Assembly: GCA_035578905.1 (NCBI GenBank)
Contig: JAQJVL010000698.1
Coordinates: forward strand, 62,001-126,000
DNA: 64,000 nucleotides
Origin: Stictocephala bisonia
Taxonomy: Eukaryota; Arthropoda; Insecta; Hemiptera; Membracidae
Reading direction: 5' to 3'
In this document: in pieces, positions 20,272 through 32,557 of the stretch
Layout: each line of letters starts with the position of its first letter
Position numbering within the stretch: the stretch's first letter is position 1
Translations under genes and position numbers: made by a program
The notes under the pieces: generated by a model
Databases searched by the model: none
Told to the model about the DNA's origin: nothing
The model's input: the letters and a program-made list of their open reading frames with translations, nothing else

Positions 20272-21004
20272 TTACGCATTTTCATGGTGCACAACAGCCT
20301 CTTCTTCCAGCTCATCATTCTCATCATCTGGTGGATCTTCAAACTCGTCATTTAAGTGCTTGGAAATATTATGCAACACTGCACAGCTAACAATTAACTT
20401 CGGAATTCTGTCTAGTTCTATTCTTACAAAACTGCCTATTATTGGAAATCTTTTTTTCCATTGGCCAAACACTCTCCACAATCACTCTTTCTCCAGCATG
20501 TAACCTGTTGAATTGTCTCTCTTCTTGGTTTCGCGGTGGCTTGAAAGGAGTTATGAGCCAAGGTGCTATGCCATAACCTGAATCTCTGAACAGACATGCA
20601 GCTCCATCAGCCTTGGATATGATATCTCTGACTTGATTTTGCCGCCAAATTCTTGAATCGTGAAAACTACCCGGCCACTCTGCACTGATGCTGGTGAACT
20701 GTTCGCTGGCGTTAAAAGTCGCTTGCGCATTTATGCTTGGGTTATCCTTTTCGGTACACATATTCATCTCCAAAGTTTCTAGGTTTTAGAATTTTTATAT
20801 GCCTGCAGTCCAAAGCGCTGAGTACAGACGGAAGTCTGAAACGTGTCTGCCATAACAACTGAGCTTCATTAACTTGATCCAGTGATTGGCTCTGGTACAA
20901 ATGTGATCCATCACAAAATGAAACGTTTTACACACAGTCGAACGTTCAATTCCAAAATCTTCAGCAACCCCAATTTGAAATCTGTGATCAGCGACTGCAA
21001 ACAA
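20272..21004 (-). pseudogene. Harbinger transposase, frameshifted
   Basis: Three overlapping or adjacent frames form one decayed transposase. 20795-21004 is an N-terminal part (VAEDFGIERSTVCKTFHFV, a helix-turn-helix-like stretch). 20387-20773 has AEWPGSFHDSRIW, FRDSGYGIAPWLITPF (second catalytic Asp), HAGERVIVE (catalytic Glu). 20272-20481 has the C-terminal VFGQWKKRFPII, KLIVSCAVLHNI and an acidic tail. The segment carrying the first catalytic Asp is not visible. Length and order fit HARBI1-like DDE transposases. Confidence 0.88.
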
Positions 21005-21375
21005 AAAATGTCCATTTTGGTTCTGGGTGAAATAGCTCCGCCACGTGTATCATTAGTTTAAAAAATCAACACTTTGATCTTCAAACCGTAGTAGCTGTTT
21101 GCCAATGACCTTCTGCTCTCGAACTTGCATGAACATCGCCATGTTTCCGACTGAAACGGAAGTGAAGTCTGAACTAAACCACACTCCATAAAAATGAAGA
21201 ATATTATACAGATGAGTAGAAAATTCTATTTTTATTTACACGAAATCTGAGAAAATACTACCCCATCCGGATGAAAAGAAGTATTTTCTACCCCGTAGAA
21301 TTTACATCGTTTTTATTCACTCGAAATGAAGAATATTCTTCAAAAAGAATGTTCTACTTTTTATTCACATCACCC

Positions 21376-24300
21376 AATGTTTTGTAATTAATTAATTTAA
21401 AAAAATCTATGTCAAATATGTTGACTAAGTTTTGTTTTTTGAATAATTCTAGTTTGTGCTATGTTATTTACATAGATTAGTAAGAAAATGTTCCTGAAGT
21501 TTATTCATCCTCATTTAATTTATCAGTCATGAAGAGACCTAGTTGTTATCAAAGAGTTTATTATATTTCATTTCCTTTGAGAGTTTCTTTATAAAATCAC
21601 ATGTACACAATAACCAAATATCTTTGAGGACAACTGACATTAAAAAAAATTGAGGCAAAATATTTTACAAATTTGTATCTCAATGTCACCTCTTTTATAA
21701 ACTAATTTTTAAACATCAGTACAGTATTTATGACAGACTATGACGCACCAAAGTCAGTTTAAATTTTCTTTTCCAATGATAGTGCCAGTTTTTTCTGAGA
21801 ATCTCTGTTGATGTTTATTTATGTCTAGCATAGTGATGAGTTATTTGTATATGTTGTCTGCTTACTAAATTCGATGCAGCCTCAAACATGTATCTGGTGT
21901 TAGTGTGTGGCTTGGAGTAGCCATATCAATTGTTAGAGACAAACTAATTGAGTTTGTATTTATTTTAAAGCAGTTTTTCTATTTGATAACTTTAATTTTT
22001 TTTATGATGGCTTTAATTTGTGTAAAAGACATTGTCCATAATGGGATTTTGTGAACTATTAAGTATAATTTCTATTTGACTAAAACGCCCTACATTAATT
22101 TTATCATTGTTTACTAATGCTCAACTCTGTTTTTAATTTACAAAAATAATGGCTTTGTATTAATATTGAAAAATACACCTACATTTATAAACAGCAGGAA
22201 AAAGTTAAACTAAGCAATTTTTATGCAATCGAATGAGATTTTGTAAGATAGTTTTAATTTAATTCAGTCAGATAATTGATACAATAAGCTATCAATATCT
22301 CAATGCAATGCTAAAATAACAACTGTAAAATTAATTGCTTTGGCCTTAAGATCCAAATAATTAACTAACAAATTTGTATTAAAAGCTACTTTATTTAATT
22401 GTATTTAAAATTTGATATTTTCTATTATTGTTTTGTGTATAATAGACTTGTAAAAATATTAATAAACTTAGTATTTTAGTAAATGTGTTTTTAGAAATAT
22501 AGTATTTTATAAATTTGTTTAAGAGTTTATAAAATAAATAACTAGTCTCAATTTGTTAATTTTGTTTAAAATATGTTCCTGTTTTTAGTTAGAATTGCAG
22601 TAAGTAAAAGTACATTTTGTCAAGCATTATCTGTAAGGGTGCACCGCTATTGCACATTAAAATTCAGTTAGTTGCTGATATTGGGCACTTGTTGAAAGGC
22701 CGCCTCCTGGACTCACGTCTATTGCGTACCTACCCTTCCGAGAACTCTTAGGGGTGGTTAAGCAAAGTTGAAAATGAATAACAACTGATTTGTTAACAAG
22801 CATTTAGTAATGTTGAACTCGGTGAGTTCTTGTATACTGAACATTTTGGGAATGTTAATAAGTCGATTTATTTGTTATTTATTTAGCAAAGTCCCTTCGC
22901 TCACAAGTTCTATTTCAGTGTTTGTGAACTTCGCCCATATTAAGGCGCACATATGAGTTTTTAGTTATTTAAAAACTGCATGGATTTTAGTTATTTAAAA
23001 AAACATATAATTATCTGGATTTATTGATAAGCTCTTCATGTTGAACTGCCTTCTAAAACTAAATTGTTAGCAGTTTTTCAGAACGGCTAGTGTCTGAGAT
23101 TGAGATATCCTGTCCAACTGTTTACAATTGCTGGTTAAAATTTTTTATACTAGCTTATTATATTACATTACAAACTTATTTCCTTTTATTTTTATAAACT
23201 AAGTATAGTAAGCATATACAAATAATAATGCATCATTATGCACCAACTATTTACCCGTATTTTGCGAGGGGATCAATATACAGTATATAATACAGTCATT
23301 ATAGTTATATTAATAATATAAATTATCTTATAGTATTAAACCCTAAACCGCCTAATAATTACTAAAACACACACACACACACCCACACACACATATATAT
23401 ATATGCTTGTACTTTTTGTATAGTCTTTCTTGTTTACTATAGGACCTCACAGACAAGTTTTTCTACACTTAATAAATAAAAAATAAATCTAGGCAATTAA
23501 ATTTTAAATACCAGTAAAAATTAATTTGAACTGATAAACATCTAAATAATTTAATTCTATCTTACTGTGATTTAATTTCTTAAGGCTAAGGTTACTGCAG
23601 CATTATGAATTTGAGTCACCTTAGATACAAAACATACAGAATAACCAACTGTGATCTTTACTATTTATGTCCTATTCCTATTAAAAATATATGATTTATT
23701 AGTCACAAATTTGTTAACCCTGTAATGTTTCACTATAACACTCGTTGCGGTTACGCCTGTTTTGCTAGTGTTGCAGTGTTTATTTTAAAAAATCATAAAA
23801 TTATAATTTACGATAAAAAGATCAAGTAGAATATTTCCTTGTTCAGTATGAAATAGAGAATCAGGAATAAAATATTGCAACTGATTTACTAAGAAATTTG
23901 TAAATAAAAAGTTTCATAGGAAAAGTTTTTTTAAAATAAAAACATTTTCAAAAGTTTGAACCCCTCTACAAATCACATAAACACTTTATCTAGAATTCCA
24001 AATTGTAGAAAATTTCACTATCTTTTAGAATAAATAAATACATAGCACCATATGTACGTACATTTATGTATATTACATGTATGTAAAACTAATAATTTCA
24101 CCGGTAAAAAATCTGTTTACAATGTAGTATGAGCAACTACATTTTGTAAAAAAATTATTGAAGTATACAAAAGGAACAAAATTAATCATCTAAAGCGATA
24201 TATTAGGAACGGTAGAGTGGAACGATATATTATATGTGGTTTATGCTACAATTAAGCCTGCTGCTGTTGTTTATTTACAACGATGTCAAGTCGACGGAAA

Positions 24301-25020
24301 ACCAACGCATAACCTGCCAGACTTGCATATCAACGTCGGAAACAGATGGGTAACCATTTGAGGGTTAAGCAAAGCCAACATTTTTTTTTAACCAAAATAA
24401 ATTCTCTGATATAAAATCACAATACCACATTTCACTCAATAAGGATTATCTTTTGATCCATTACAAAATGTCATCACATTTAAATAAACTATACACAACA
24501 AAAAATTTTAAAAATATTTTATATATTAATCCCAAACATTGAACTTTATTATTATATCTAAGAGCATACAGACGAATATTTATTCTGTTTTTAACAGAAA
24601 GCTATGTGCAACATCATATTCATACTCATTACTGTGGTGTAAGCAGAGAGGGGTAAAAATAAATACGGTCAAAACAGAGCACAGGCTCTTTTTATCATCA
24701 TGCAATAAGAAAAGGAGGAGTTTAAAGTTGTGGTAAGGAGTTGATGTTCTAAAACTGAATCTAACTGGATGAGTATTAGAGACATAAGTGGCAAATTCCA
24801 TAGCTATGGTGAATGCTGAGGACTCAGGTACCTGCTTGGGTCAAGTGCGCAATAACGGTGTAGAGGTTGGGGAGCCCTTTTGATGATTAAGGTTTGGTGC
24901 TCAATATCGGTGCACCGATCTGCTAAGGGTAAACATTTCTATAAAAACGTCTGTGTTAATGTCATTATTATATAAACGGAATGTTGCAGTATGAAATTTT
25001 GCAGTATACAAGTATTGTAG
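21376..25020. other. AT-rich intergenic sequence
   Basis: No gene recognised. (CA)n(TA)n microsatellite at 23363-23404. Short open frames at 24.5-24.8 kb have no recognisable domain. Confidence 0.5.
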
Positions 25021-25732
25021 CTACAACCTATATTTTCCGGTGACAACCGCGTCAAGATGCTGCCTACATTATTTACAAAATAACGAGATGTTTCGCTCAT
25101 GTTGAAACGGTGTTCACTAGAAAATATAGATTTTAGTTATGACACCAGCAGCTTAAGCCTAAGTTCTAAGAACAAGTATTGTATTGCAAGATTCAATTTT
25201 AATTTTGGCATTCTTAATACAGTTTCCACATTCAGGCATACAACAAAAATTCCATTCATTCCACTTAATGCCAGTAACATTCCCGAAATCATTACCCAAA
25301 TAAGTGGTCTCTCAGTCAAATGCTAAAAACTCACTGATATTATAGAATGACTGTAACGCTAAACAACAGTTAAGACAAATTTTTACTACCTTTAATGACG
25401 TAGCATTTTTATTGAATCTGGTAATCTGTTGATAAAGTGAACACCATCCTGTGAGGTCAGGTGTTCATAAACTACCATTCTGTCTATCAGTTTGGTAGTT
25501 AAATGTGCACCGAGTCTCATTCCCGTTTATCTCTTAAGATATCCTTAAGAGATCTCCTAAGGAACATTTAGGCATGTAAAACATTGTTGTTTCTATAATG
25601 AATAGACTTACTTACTCTTACTCCCAGGGCCATCTATATCGCAGGTGATATTTAGCCGCACCAACAAAGCCTCTCCAGATTGACCTGTCCTCTGTATTCT
25701 CTTCCATGGCTCCAACTCGCTGTATATCTAGC

Positions 25733-26060
25733 CTAACCTGGTCCCACCATCTTTGTTTTGGCCCCCCACGAGGTCGCCTTCCCTTCAGGGTTATTTTTGC
25801 TAACTTTCTTTAGTTGGGACTCTTCTCTCCTTCTCAACACATGTCCAGCCCACCTTAGTCTTCTACTTTTGACCTCACTCACAATGTCTGCGTCGTTATA
25901 CAGGTCTCTAATCTCCCTGTTATGTTTCCTTCTCCACTCCCCTTGGTCATATGTGGGCCCATATATCTTTCTCAAGACTTTGTTTTCGAAGACAATTAGT
26001 TTTTTTCTTCTTTCTTATTTAGTATCCACGTTTCAGATCCATAGAGCAAAACTGGGATGA
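25733..26060 (-). pseudogene. RTE LINE C-terminal region
   Basis: Frames read KSIVIPVLLYGSETWILNKK followed by FENKVLRKIYGPTYDQGEW and SRRLRWAGHVLRRREESQ, the conserved C-terminal tail of RTE-type LINE proteins. It is separated from the palm by the Penelope-like insertion and by frameshifts. Confidence 0.85.
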
Positions 26061-26100
26061 CTATTGATTTGTACAACCTAATTTTTGTTTTGTGTGACAA

Positions 26101-27127
26101 TGACTTGAAAGATTGTCCCAGTCCCAAAACCAACCCCAAACCAGAAGCAGTTCCCAATGCTTACCCCTTATCACTAATTACCACCATGGCCTACAAAAAC
26201 TCAACAAAATCCTGAAAGATGGCTTCAACATCTTAAAAGCTTCCCCCCACACCAAAGATCTCCTTGAAAAACCTCCTACTGTAACTTTCAGACAAAACAA
26301 AAACCTCCGCCAGATCCTGGTCCATCCTAAGTTACCTGATCCCAACATCCTGACCTGTCCTAAAGACCAGCAACCACCCGGTTCCAATCCTTGTAACAAG
26401 AAATCTTGCAAAACCTGCCCTATTCATCTCTCAGCCACATCTTTTACCAGCTCCTTTACCTCCTTAACCTACAAGATACCTGGAAACCACTCCTGTGATT
26501 CCACCAATCTAATTTATCAACTCCAGTGCCAGCACTGTCCTGCCCAATATATTGGCCTTACCAGTGAAACCCTTCGTAAACGCATGAATGGCCATAGACA
26601 TGATTGCAAAGTCCAAAATCCTGAAAAACCTGTCTCTGCCCATACTCTTCTCCATAATCAAAATTTTGATCAGTGTTACACCACTAAGGTAATCAGATCC
26701 CTTCCTTCCCATGCCAATAGTTCCCAACTCCGAAGGATGGAATTAGCACACCAATGGATAACAAAATCCCGTGACCCACCTAATCTGAACATAAGATAGA
26801 CCACTTCCCTTCAACCCCTTCCCCATCAGCAAACTTCATTTATATTTTTATATATATATACTAACTGAAATACTGCATCTACACCTGAGTGTTGCTCTAT
26901 GGATGTACACCCCCCCACCACAGCCACCTACCCAGCAATAGTGGAAGTCATTTCAGTGTCTCTCTCTCTCTCTCCCTCTACTCACCTGAAGAAAATGCCA
27001 GTGGTGTTGAAAATTTGTGAGCTTTTGTGTATTTTGTGTTTGTGACTACTACTCTGATGTTAGTGAACTTGTCTTTTAAGGTAAGTTTGCTGATGTCCTA
27101 TCTCTCTAATATACTGACTTGAAAGAT
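26101..27127 (+). mobile_element. Penelope-like element, 5'-truncated, with 13-bp target duplication
   Basis: tgacttgaaagat occurs at 26101-26113 and 27115-27127, exactly bounding an insertion in the RTE LINE. Inside are the C-terminal coding end (to 26799), then a non-coding end with a (CT)n tract (26957-26976), an acctgaagaaaatgccagtgg/ttgaaaa motif at 26990 and a terminal segment acttgtcttttaaggtaagt. That terminal segment recurs at 42990 and, inverted, at 41620. Confidence 0.88.
26113..26799 (+). CDS. Penelope-like reverse transcriptase C-end with GIY-YIG endonuclease (fragment)
   Basis: An open frame of about 228 codons begins at the insertion boundary, so its apparent TTG start is only the truncation point. 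Residues 18-45 (PLITNYHHGLQKLNKILKDG) and 70-85 match the RT-endonuclease linker. A Cys-rich patch follows (CNKKSCKTCPIH). The endonuclease is seen as SCDSTNLIYQLQCQHC, QYIGLTSETLRKRMNGHRHD and a late PVSAH. Penelope-like elements join a telomerase-like reverse transcriptase to this GIY-YIG nuclease. The reverse transcriptase itself is missing. No stops, so a fairly recent insertion. Confidence 0.9.
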   Translation: MSQSQNQPQTRSSSQCLPLITNYHHGLQKLNKILKDGFNILKASPHTKDLLEKPPTVTFRQNKNLRQILVHPKLPDPNILTCPKDQQPPGSNPCNKKSCKTCPIHLSATSFTSSFTSLTYKIPGNHSCDSTNLIYQLQCQHCPAQYIGLTSETLRKRMNGHRHDCKVQNPEKPVSAHTLLHNQNFDQCYTTKVIRSLPSHANSSQLRRMELAHQWITKSRDPPNLNIR

Positions 27128-27352
27128 AGTAATCTATTGCATGCATAAATGCATCTGTTGGCTGAATTTATTCTTTGCTGTATCTCAATTTCTTCTGCGT
27201 TTTTATTTGAAATTGTGACTCCGAGGTATTTGAATTCCGGTACTTGTTCGAATTCATGACCATCAACTCGTAGGGGGTCTTGGGTGTAATTTTTGGTCTC
27301 TTGTAAAGTGCATGAATTTGGTTTTTGGATCGTTTGTCTTCAGCCCTATTTT

Positions 27353-28132
27353 TTATGCTTCTGTTATGAAGACCTTGGTCAGCGTAGTTAGATCCTCTAG
27401 CTTTTCTGCCATTATAGCTACGTCATCTGCAAATGCTAGAATGTTCAGTTTTCCTCCGACTTTAACACCCAGGTTCATTTCTTTTGTCTTCTGAAGGGCC
27501 TCCTCTAGAGCTATGTTGGAAAGGCCATCCCCCTGTCTGACTCCTGAGTTTACTTTGAAGGTTTCGCTGTTTTGTCCATTTATTCTCACGGAGCATCTTG
27601 ACTCGGTAACACTCATTTTAGACAGGTTTATCAGTTTTCTGGGGACCCCAAATTTTTCTAACTGTACCCATAATCTTTCTCTGTCAATGCTGTCGTAAGC
27701 TTTTTGGAAGTCAATGAAGATGGCATAAAATTCTTTGTTATATTCCCAGTACTTGGCTACAATTTCTTTCAGTAAAAATATCTGGTCTGTAGCGGACCTA
27801 CCTTTAATGAAGCCTGCCTGGTGTTCTTCAATTGTTTCGTTTGAGTAGCATTCAAGTCAATTTAGAATAATTTTAGTCAGGATTTTATAGGGGATACTTA
27901 GCAATGAGATGCCTCTATAGTTTCCACACTCTTCTTTTTCTCCCTTTTTATGTATGGGTACAACTACTGCCTCTTGCCACTCAGTTGGCATTTCCTCCTT
28001 TTCCCATATTTTAAGTATTAACTTCCACAGTTTCTCAATTACTACATTTCCTCCTTTTTTTAGTAATTCTGCTGTAATTTCATCTTTTCCTGGAGCCTTG
28101 TTATTTTTCAGTGTCTTTACTGCGTTTTCCAC
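27353..28132 (-). pseudogene. RTE LINE reverse transcriptase core, frameshifted
   Basis: 27857-28132 reads LKNNKAPGKDEITAELLKKG, PIHKKGEKEECGNYRGISLL, the RTE fingers-palm start. 27353-27616 reads GVRQGDGLSN and LNILAFADDVAIMAEKLEDL, with the catalytic ADD. Between them a degraded stretch holds the DQI-FxLKEIV and DFKKAYDS-like parts in other frames. Not expressible as one protein. Confidence 0.85.
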
Positions 28133-28684
28133 TTCTTGTTTGGTTGGTGGTTCCAGGTTTGGTTGTAGCTACATTCATTGTCTTGTTTTGTTGTTTCATC
28201 TCCTCTGTTGACATTAAGTAGATCACTGAAATATTCTTTCCACCTTTCAAGGACTTTCCGTAATTAATGTGCCATCTTTACTCTTAACTCCGTAAGAGCG
28301 GGGGGTGAATCCTTTTTTGAAAAATCTTACTTTTCTAAAGAAGTCTCTTGAGTTGTTTGTTGTGTTATCTTCTTCGGCTTTATCCAGCAAGCTATTTATA
28401 TATAGCCGTTTTTACTCTTCAATAACCTATTGGTATCCCTATTTGACTTGTTGTAACTCTCTCTGTGTTCTATGCTGTTACTATTCATCCAGGTCTTTTT
28501 CCTAACAATTCTTTCTTCAACCATTTGCTCACATTCATGGTCAAACCATGGCTTTTTGTTCTTTTTCTTCTTCTTTCTGCCACATACTTCTTCTGCCGAG
28601 TCTAAAACTGCTTCCTTGAAGTTGTTCCAGTTATTGTTTATATTATCATTTTCGTCCACCTCTTCTAGAAGTTTGAATCTGTTT

Positions 28685-29263
28685 TCAAGTTTGTTTAAAA
28701 TTTTCAACTATACTGTGGCATTTGAGCCTCTCGGTGTCTATAAGTCTTTCTTGACTTTCCTCTTTTCGTCTCTGAGTAGCTATTCTTTGTGTCATCTTCA
28801 CTACAACTAATGAGTGGTCAGTTCCACATTCTGCCCCCCTAACACTCTTAACGTTCGTTATACTGCTTTTATGTCTTTGGTCAACTAGCACATGATCAAT
28901 TTGGTTTTTGGTAACTCCATTTGGTGATGTCCAAGTGTACTTATGTATGTCCTTTCTTAGAAACATCGTGCTTGATATTTTGAAGTTATTTGCCAGGGTG
29001 AAGCTTGCTAATTTTGTTCCATTATCATTGGAGTTTTGGTGAAGGCTTTCTTTTCCAATCGCTGGGCTCCAGATCTCCTCTCTCCCTATCTTAGCATTTG
29101 CATCTCCTAATATAACTTTGGTATCAAAATTTGGTAACTTCCCCACCAACTCGTCTAGTAGATCATAGAAATCATCTTTTTCTTCTTCATCTGCTTCTTC
29201 CGTTGGAGCATAGATACTAACTAAAGATAAGTTATTAAATTTTCCTCTTATTCTAATATCTAA
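28685..29263 (-). pseudogene. RTE LINE endonuclease domain fragment
   Basis: Reads LSLVSIYAPTEEADEEEKDD, KVILGDANAKIG, YTWTSPNGVTKNQIDHVLVD and GAECGTDHSLVVVKM. These are the GDxNA, T-W-x-S-P, QIDHV and TDHxLV motifs of APE-type LINE endonucleases, which nick target DNA to prime reverse transcription. The N-terminal catalytic Asn/Glu region is missing through 5' truncation. The frame runs on into older LINE sequence (to 29404) and is not coding there. Confidence 0.88.
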
Positions 29264-30302
29264 TATAATGAATAGACTAGCCAGCATCAATTGTTGAAAT
29301 GTTTTAAAGACCTCTTTAAATAACTCTCTGGGGTTCAATTTAGCAATGATTAGACTGTTTTTTTCTGAAGTTTGAACACCTTCAAGAAATTTGTGTCTAC
29401 ACACCTTCCCAAACCACTATTCCTCAGGAGAGATGTGGGTAAATTATATTGATATATGCTGTCATCAGAACCTGAATTGGACAGTATTTGGCTAATGACC
29501 TAAAGATATAAATGTCTGAGGATAATTTGGCAGAGACAGAATTTATTTGATCATTCCATGCCAACCCTTTGTGCAGGATTATTCTAAGGAATATTGTTGA
29601 ATCGCCCTCTTCCTCTAAAGTGTCTGCCAGTATTACTGCAAGGCCACACTCTTGAGTCAGTGGGGTTAACAGAAAAGTTGTTAATTCCTCGAAATGTATG
29701 TAGAGGTTGATATTGTTATTGTTATATAGCGAACAAAAGTTTTACATTCTAGATTTGATTGAAACTTAGAGCTGGAATCATCAGCATACTTCTTCCCATG
29801 CTGTAGTGATGATCCTATGTCAATAACATAAATCAGAAAGTGAACTGGAGTGAGAATAGATTCCTGAAGGGCTTCATAGCTCAGTTCAATTGAATGAGAA
29901 AATTAATTTGAAAGTTGGACTTTTTGTATTCGGTGACTGAGAAATGCGCTCAGACATTAAATTTTGAGTGAAAGTCCTCGAATACCATGACATTCCAGTT
30001 TATCAAGCAGTATTCTGTAGTCAACACATTTAAATGCTTTCAACAATTTGAGAAACACACAGAGTGGGATTCCAACATTCTAATCCTTGTCTTTGAAAGC
30101 TCTGCAGTTATTCATCCGTCCAAGATCCTGAGAGCCTTTTTACAATTCAAATATTTAGAAATAAGCTATATTGGCTGTTTCAGTATTGCAAGATGACTTA
30201 GTTTTAAAACTTAAAGGCTTGTACTGAGGTTTTTAAAGATATTGTCAAGATCTAAAATTGCAATTTATACGCGGGTTTAATGTAATTAATATTCGGACAA
30301 AA

Positions 30303-30959
30303 TTATAACAGGACCGCCAGGCACACACCTACCAAGACATAATAAATACCAGTCGCCTCCTTATCTATTTGGCTGTAGTTCTGTTCTGTTTTTGTCAAAC
30401 TGCGGGAAGAAAAACTTATTTGCCTTACACTGCCATCACTGTAACGATGAGAAATAACAGCTCCAAGACCCACTGGAGATGCATCAGTTGCAAGTATCAG
30501 GGGCAAATCCGGGTTGTAGTGAACAAGAACCCTATCACTTGCTATTTCTGATTTCACCTTTTTGAAACTTTCCTCACATTCAGAAGTCCATACGTAGGGA
30601 ATATTCTTTTGAAGCAGTCTGTTAAGAGGATGGAGGATTGTCGCTAAATCTTTAATGAACTTGTTGTAGTAATTCGCTAGACCAAGAAATGTCCTAAGTT
30701 CGTTGATATTTTTGGGTCGTTTACTGTTTGTTATGGATAAAACCTTGTCATTTGTTTTACGAAGACCCGTTTCATCAATGATATGTCCCAGATACTGTAA
30801 ACTGCTTTGAAAAAATGTACACTTGTTTTTGTTCAGTTTTAGGTTTTTATCTCTTAAGCATTGCAGGACAGTGCATAGTCTTGACAGCAGTTCATCAGAA
30901 GATTTGCCTTGTATGATGATATCGTCAAAAAAGCATTCTACCCCAGAGATTCCTTGCAA
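30303..30959 (-). pseudogene. gypsy reverse transcriptase / RNase H fragment
   Basis: Reads CFFDDIIIQGKSSDELLSRL (second half of the catalytic YxDD region, here FFDD), LNKNKCTFFQSSLQYLGHII, RTFLGLANYYNKFIKDLATI, and RNase H start ILATDASPVGLGAVISHR and KEATGIYYVL. The N-terminal fingers lie in degraded sequence to 31480 (DSDWGTPIVPVVKPNG-like frames). The RNase H is cut at about 30350 where the inverted gag piece begins. Confidence 0.88.
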
Positions 30960-31702
30960 TGTCTAGTCCATAATCAAAGTGATGGTGCAACTTTCACACC
31001 AAACATTAAGCGATTCACTTTGTATAAGCAATTCACTTGATGTGTGCTTAGTGTTTGCATTAGTGCGCTTTCTTCATTCATTTCAATGGAGGTAAGAGTT
31101 GCTAATATCAAGGGTGCAAAATAGTTTTCCTCCATTCATCTGAGAGTAAATTTCTTCAATTCTAGGTATGGGATAGTTCTCACCTTTGATTACTTTGTTC
31201 ACTGTCACCTTATAGTCAGCACAAATCCTAATCTGTCCATTTGGCTTCACTACTGGTACAATTGGAGTTCCCCAGTCAGAACTGTCTACTTTTGTTATTA
31301 TGTTACGTTCTTCAAGTCTCTTTAGTTTGTTTTCTACTTTGGTTCTCAGAGAAAAGGAACCTGCCTTGGTTTCACAAAAATTGGTTTAGTGTCCTCTACG
31401 AGTCTAAACTGTCCCAAATAATTAGGTATTTCCCCAATGTTTCCATTGAAGACATCACTAAATTCACATAATATGTTGTCTAGATTTTAAGACTGTGCTA
31501 CTTTTAAACTTTTCACTTCACTCCAATCTAATTTGACTTTCCTAATCCAGTCTCTTCCAAATATTGCATCCACCTTTTTATCAATAAGATATAGTTTTCC
31601 AATAAATTTCTGTGTTTTGTATACGCATTCAACAAAGGTTACACCCTTTGGTTTAATAGTTTCTCCAGTATATGTTCTAAGTTCAACATGTTTTAAGAAA
31701 AT

Positions 31703-32092
31703 CTATTTATGCATAGCAATATTTTTTAATTCAATATATGACATTGTACTTAGGGCTGCTCCGGTGTCTAACTCCATTGGTACTGAATTTTCCTCAATAA
31801 TGACGTCAACAATAAACTTGTCAGTTTGTTTGTCGCTAAGCACATTTGTCTCATATTCATTCTTACTATTCTTATCTGATACATTTTCAATTTCATGTTG
31901 ATACATAATTTGAATAATTTTAGATTTGTTTTGTAAGCATACACTTGCAATATGGTCTAATTTATTACATTTCCGACACATGGTACTTATAAACTGACAT
32001 TGATGAGCATGGTGAGATGCAGAGCCACATCTATAACATTTCCCTCTTAATTTATCAAATGCTGAACCTGTAGAACGTTTGTTATGAAACAC
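31703..32092 (-). pseudogene. gypsy gag zinc knuckles and protease fragment
   Basis: Two zinc-knuckle-like motifs (CYRCGSASHHAHQC and CRKCNKLDHIASVC) are followed by a retropepsin start, MELDTGAALSTMS, where DTGA is the catalytic triplet (D-T/S-G). This is the nucleocapsid-protease junction of a Ty3/gypsy polyprotein. gag continues upstream to about 32290 in broken frames. Confidence 0.88.
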
Positions 32093-32311
32093 TTGTTCAG
32101 TTAATTTTTTCTTTGTTATATCTTTGTTTTTGAAGTGAATGTGATTGATCTTATTCAGTCCAAATCCATACTTCCCTTTTTAGCTAATTCCATAGCCAAA
32201 GCTGTGTTTACTATGTCTTGGTAGGTGTGTGCCTGACGGTCCTGTAATAATTTTGTCCGAATGTCAATGTCCCGCGTATAAATTGCAATTTTATAAAAAT
32301 GTCTGCTACTA

Positions 32312-32554
32312 ATGTTTCCCCAACACAATCAAGATATATTAATTATGGGCCACAAACCTACAGTGCGAAGAAGTTTTAAAGAGGGGGACATAGTACAAGC
32401 TCGAGCCTACACAAATTCAAGATGTAAATGGAAATTTGGCGCCATTTTACAAAGAGAGAGTGCCTTAGTTTACAAAATTAAAATGGATGATGGATGTGTT
32501 TGGAGAAGACATGTTGACCAGTTGTTGAAGTATGAGGTTACCCCAACTAAATGA
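32312..32554 (+). pseudogene. gypsy integrase C-terminal end
   Basis: Reads KEGDIVQARAYTNSRCKWKF, YKIKMDDGCVWRRHVDQLLK and ends at a stop just before a purine-rich tract. G-D-x-V-x-A-R, W-x-x-G and W-R-R-H-x-D-Q-L are the usual end of Ty3/gypsy pol. Opposite in strand to the rest of the element. Confidence 0.85.
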
Positions 32555-32557
32555 CTC

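Larger units (their letters stand above)
18886..21375. mobile_element. PIF/Harbinger DNA transposon (decayed)
   Basis: Terminal inverted repeats 18886-18915 and 21346-21375 (starting gggtgatgtaaataaaaagt) match at 29 of 30. Inside are two convergent broken genes: an accessory SANT/Myb-like frame (+) and a DDE transposase (-), the standard Harbinger layout. The 3-bp target duplication is not clear. Subterminal gaaaatact motifs recur at both ends. Confidence 0.88.
25609..29263 (-). mobile_element. RTE-type LINE inserted in the older LINE
   Basis: Flanked by a 15-bp exact target duplication tataatgaatagact (25594-25608 and 29264-29278). The 3' end carries an aagagtaagtaagt-like tail. On the - strand, pieces of one protein appear in order: APE endonuclease (28685-29263), reverse transcriptase N-part (27857-28132), palm with LAFADDVAIMAE (27353-27616), and the C-terminal RLRWAGHVLRR segment (25733-25975). 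All pieces are separated by frameshifts or stops. It is split by a Penelope-like fragment at 26114-27114. Confidence 0.9.
25170..30240 (-). mobile_element. old Jockey/CR1-type LINE copy, interrupted by nested insertions
   Basis: 25300-25593 and 29279-30200 align as the two halves of a diverged copy of the LINE at 14.7 kb. The left part matches its 3' end (ggtctctcagtc, gtaacgctaaacaacagtt). The right part matches its middle (gacagtatttggctaatgac, tttatcaagcagtattctgt). Between them sits an RTE LINE with a 15-bp target duplication. No open frame survives. It extends further 5' than the younger copy. Confidence 0.8.
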
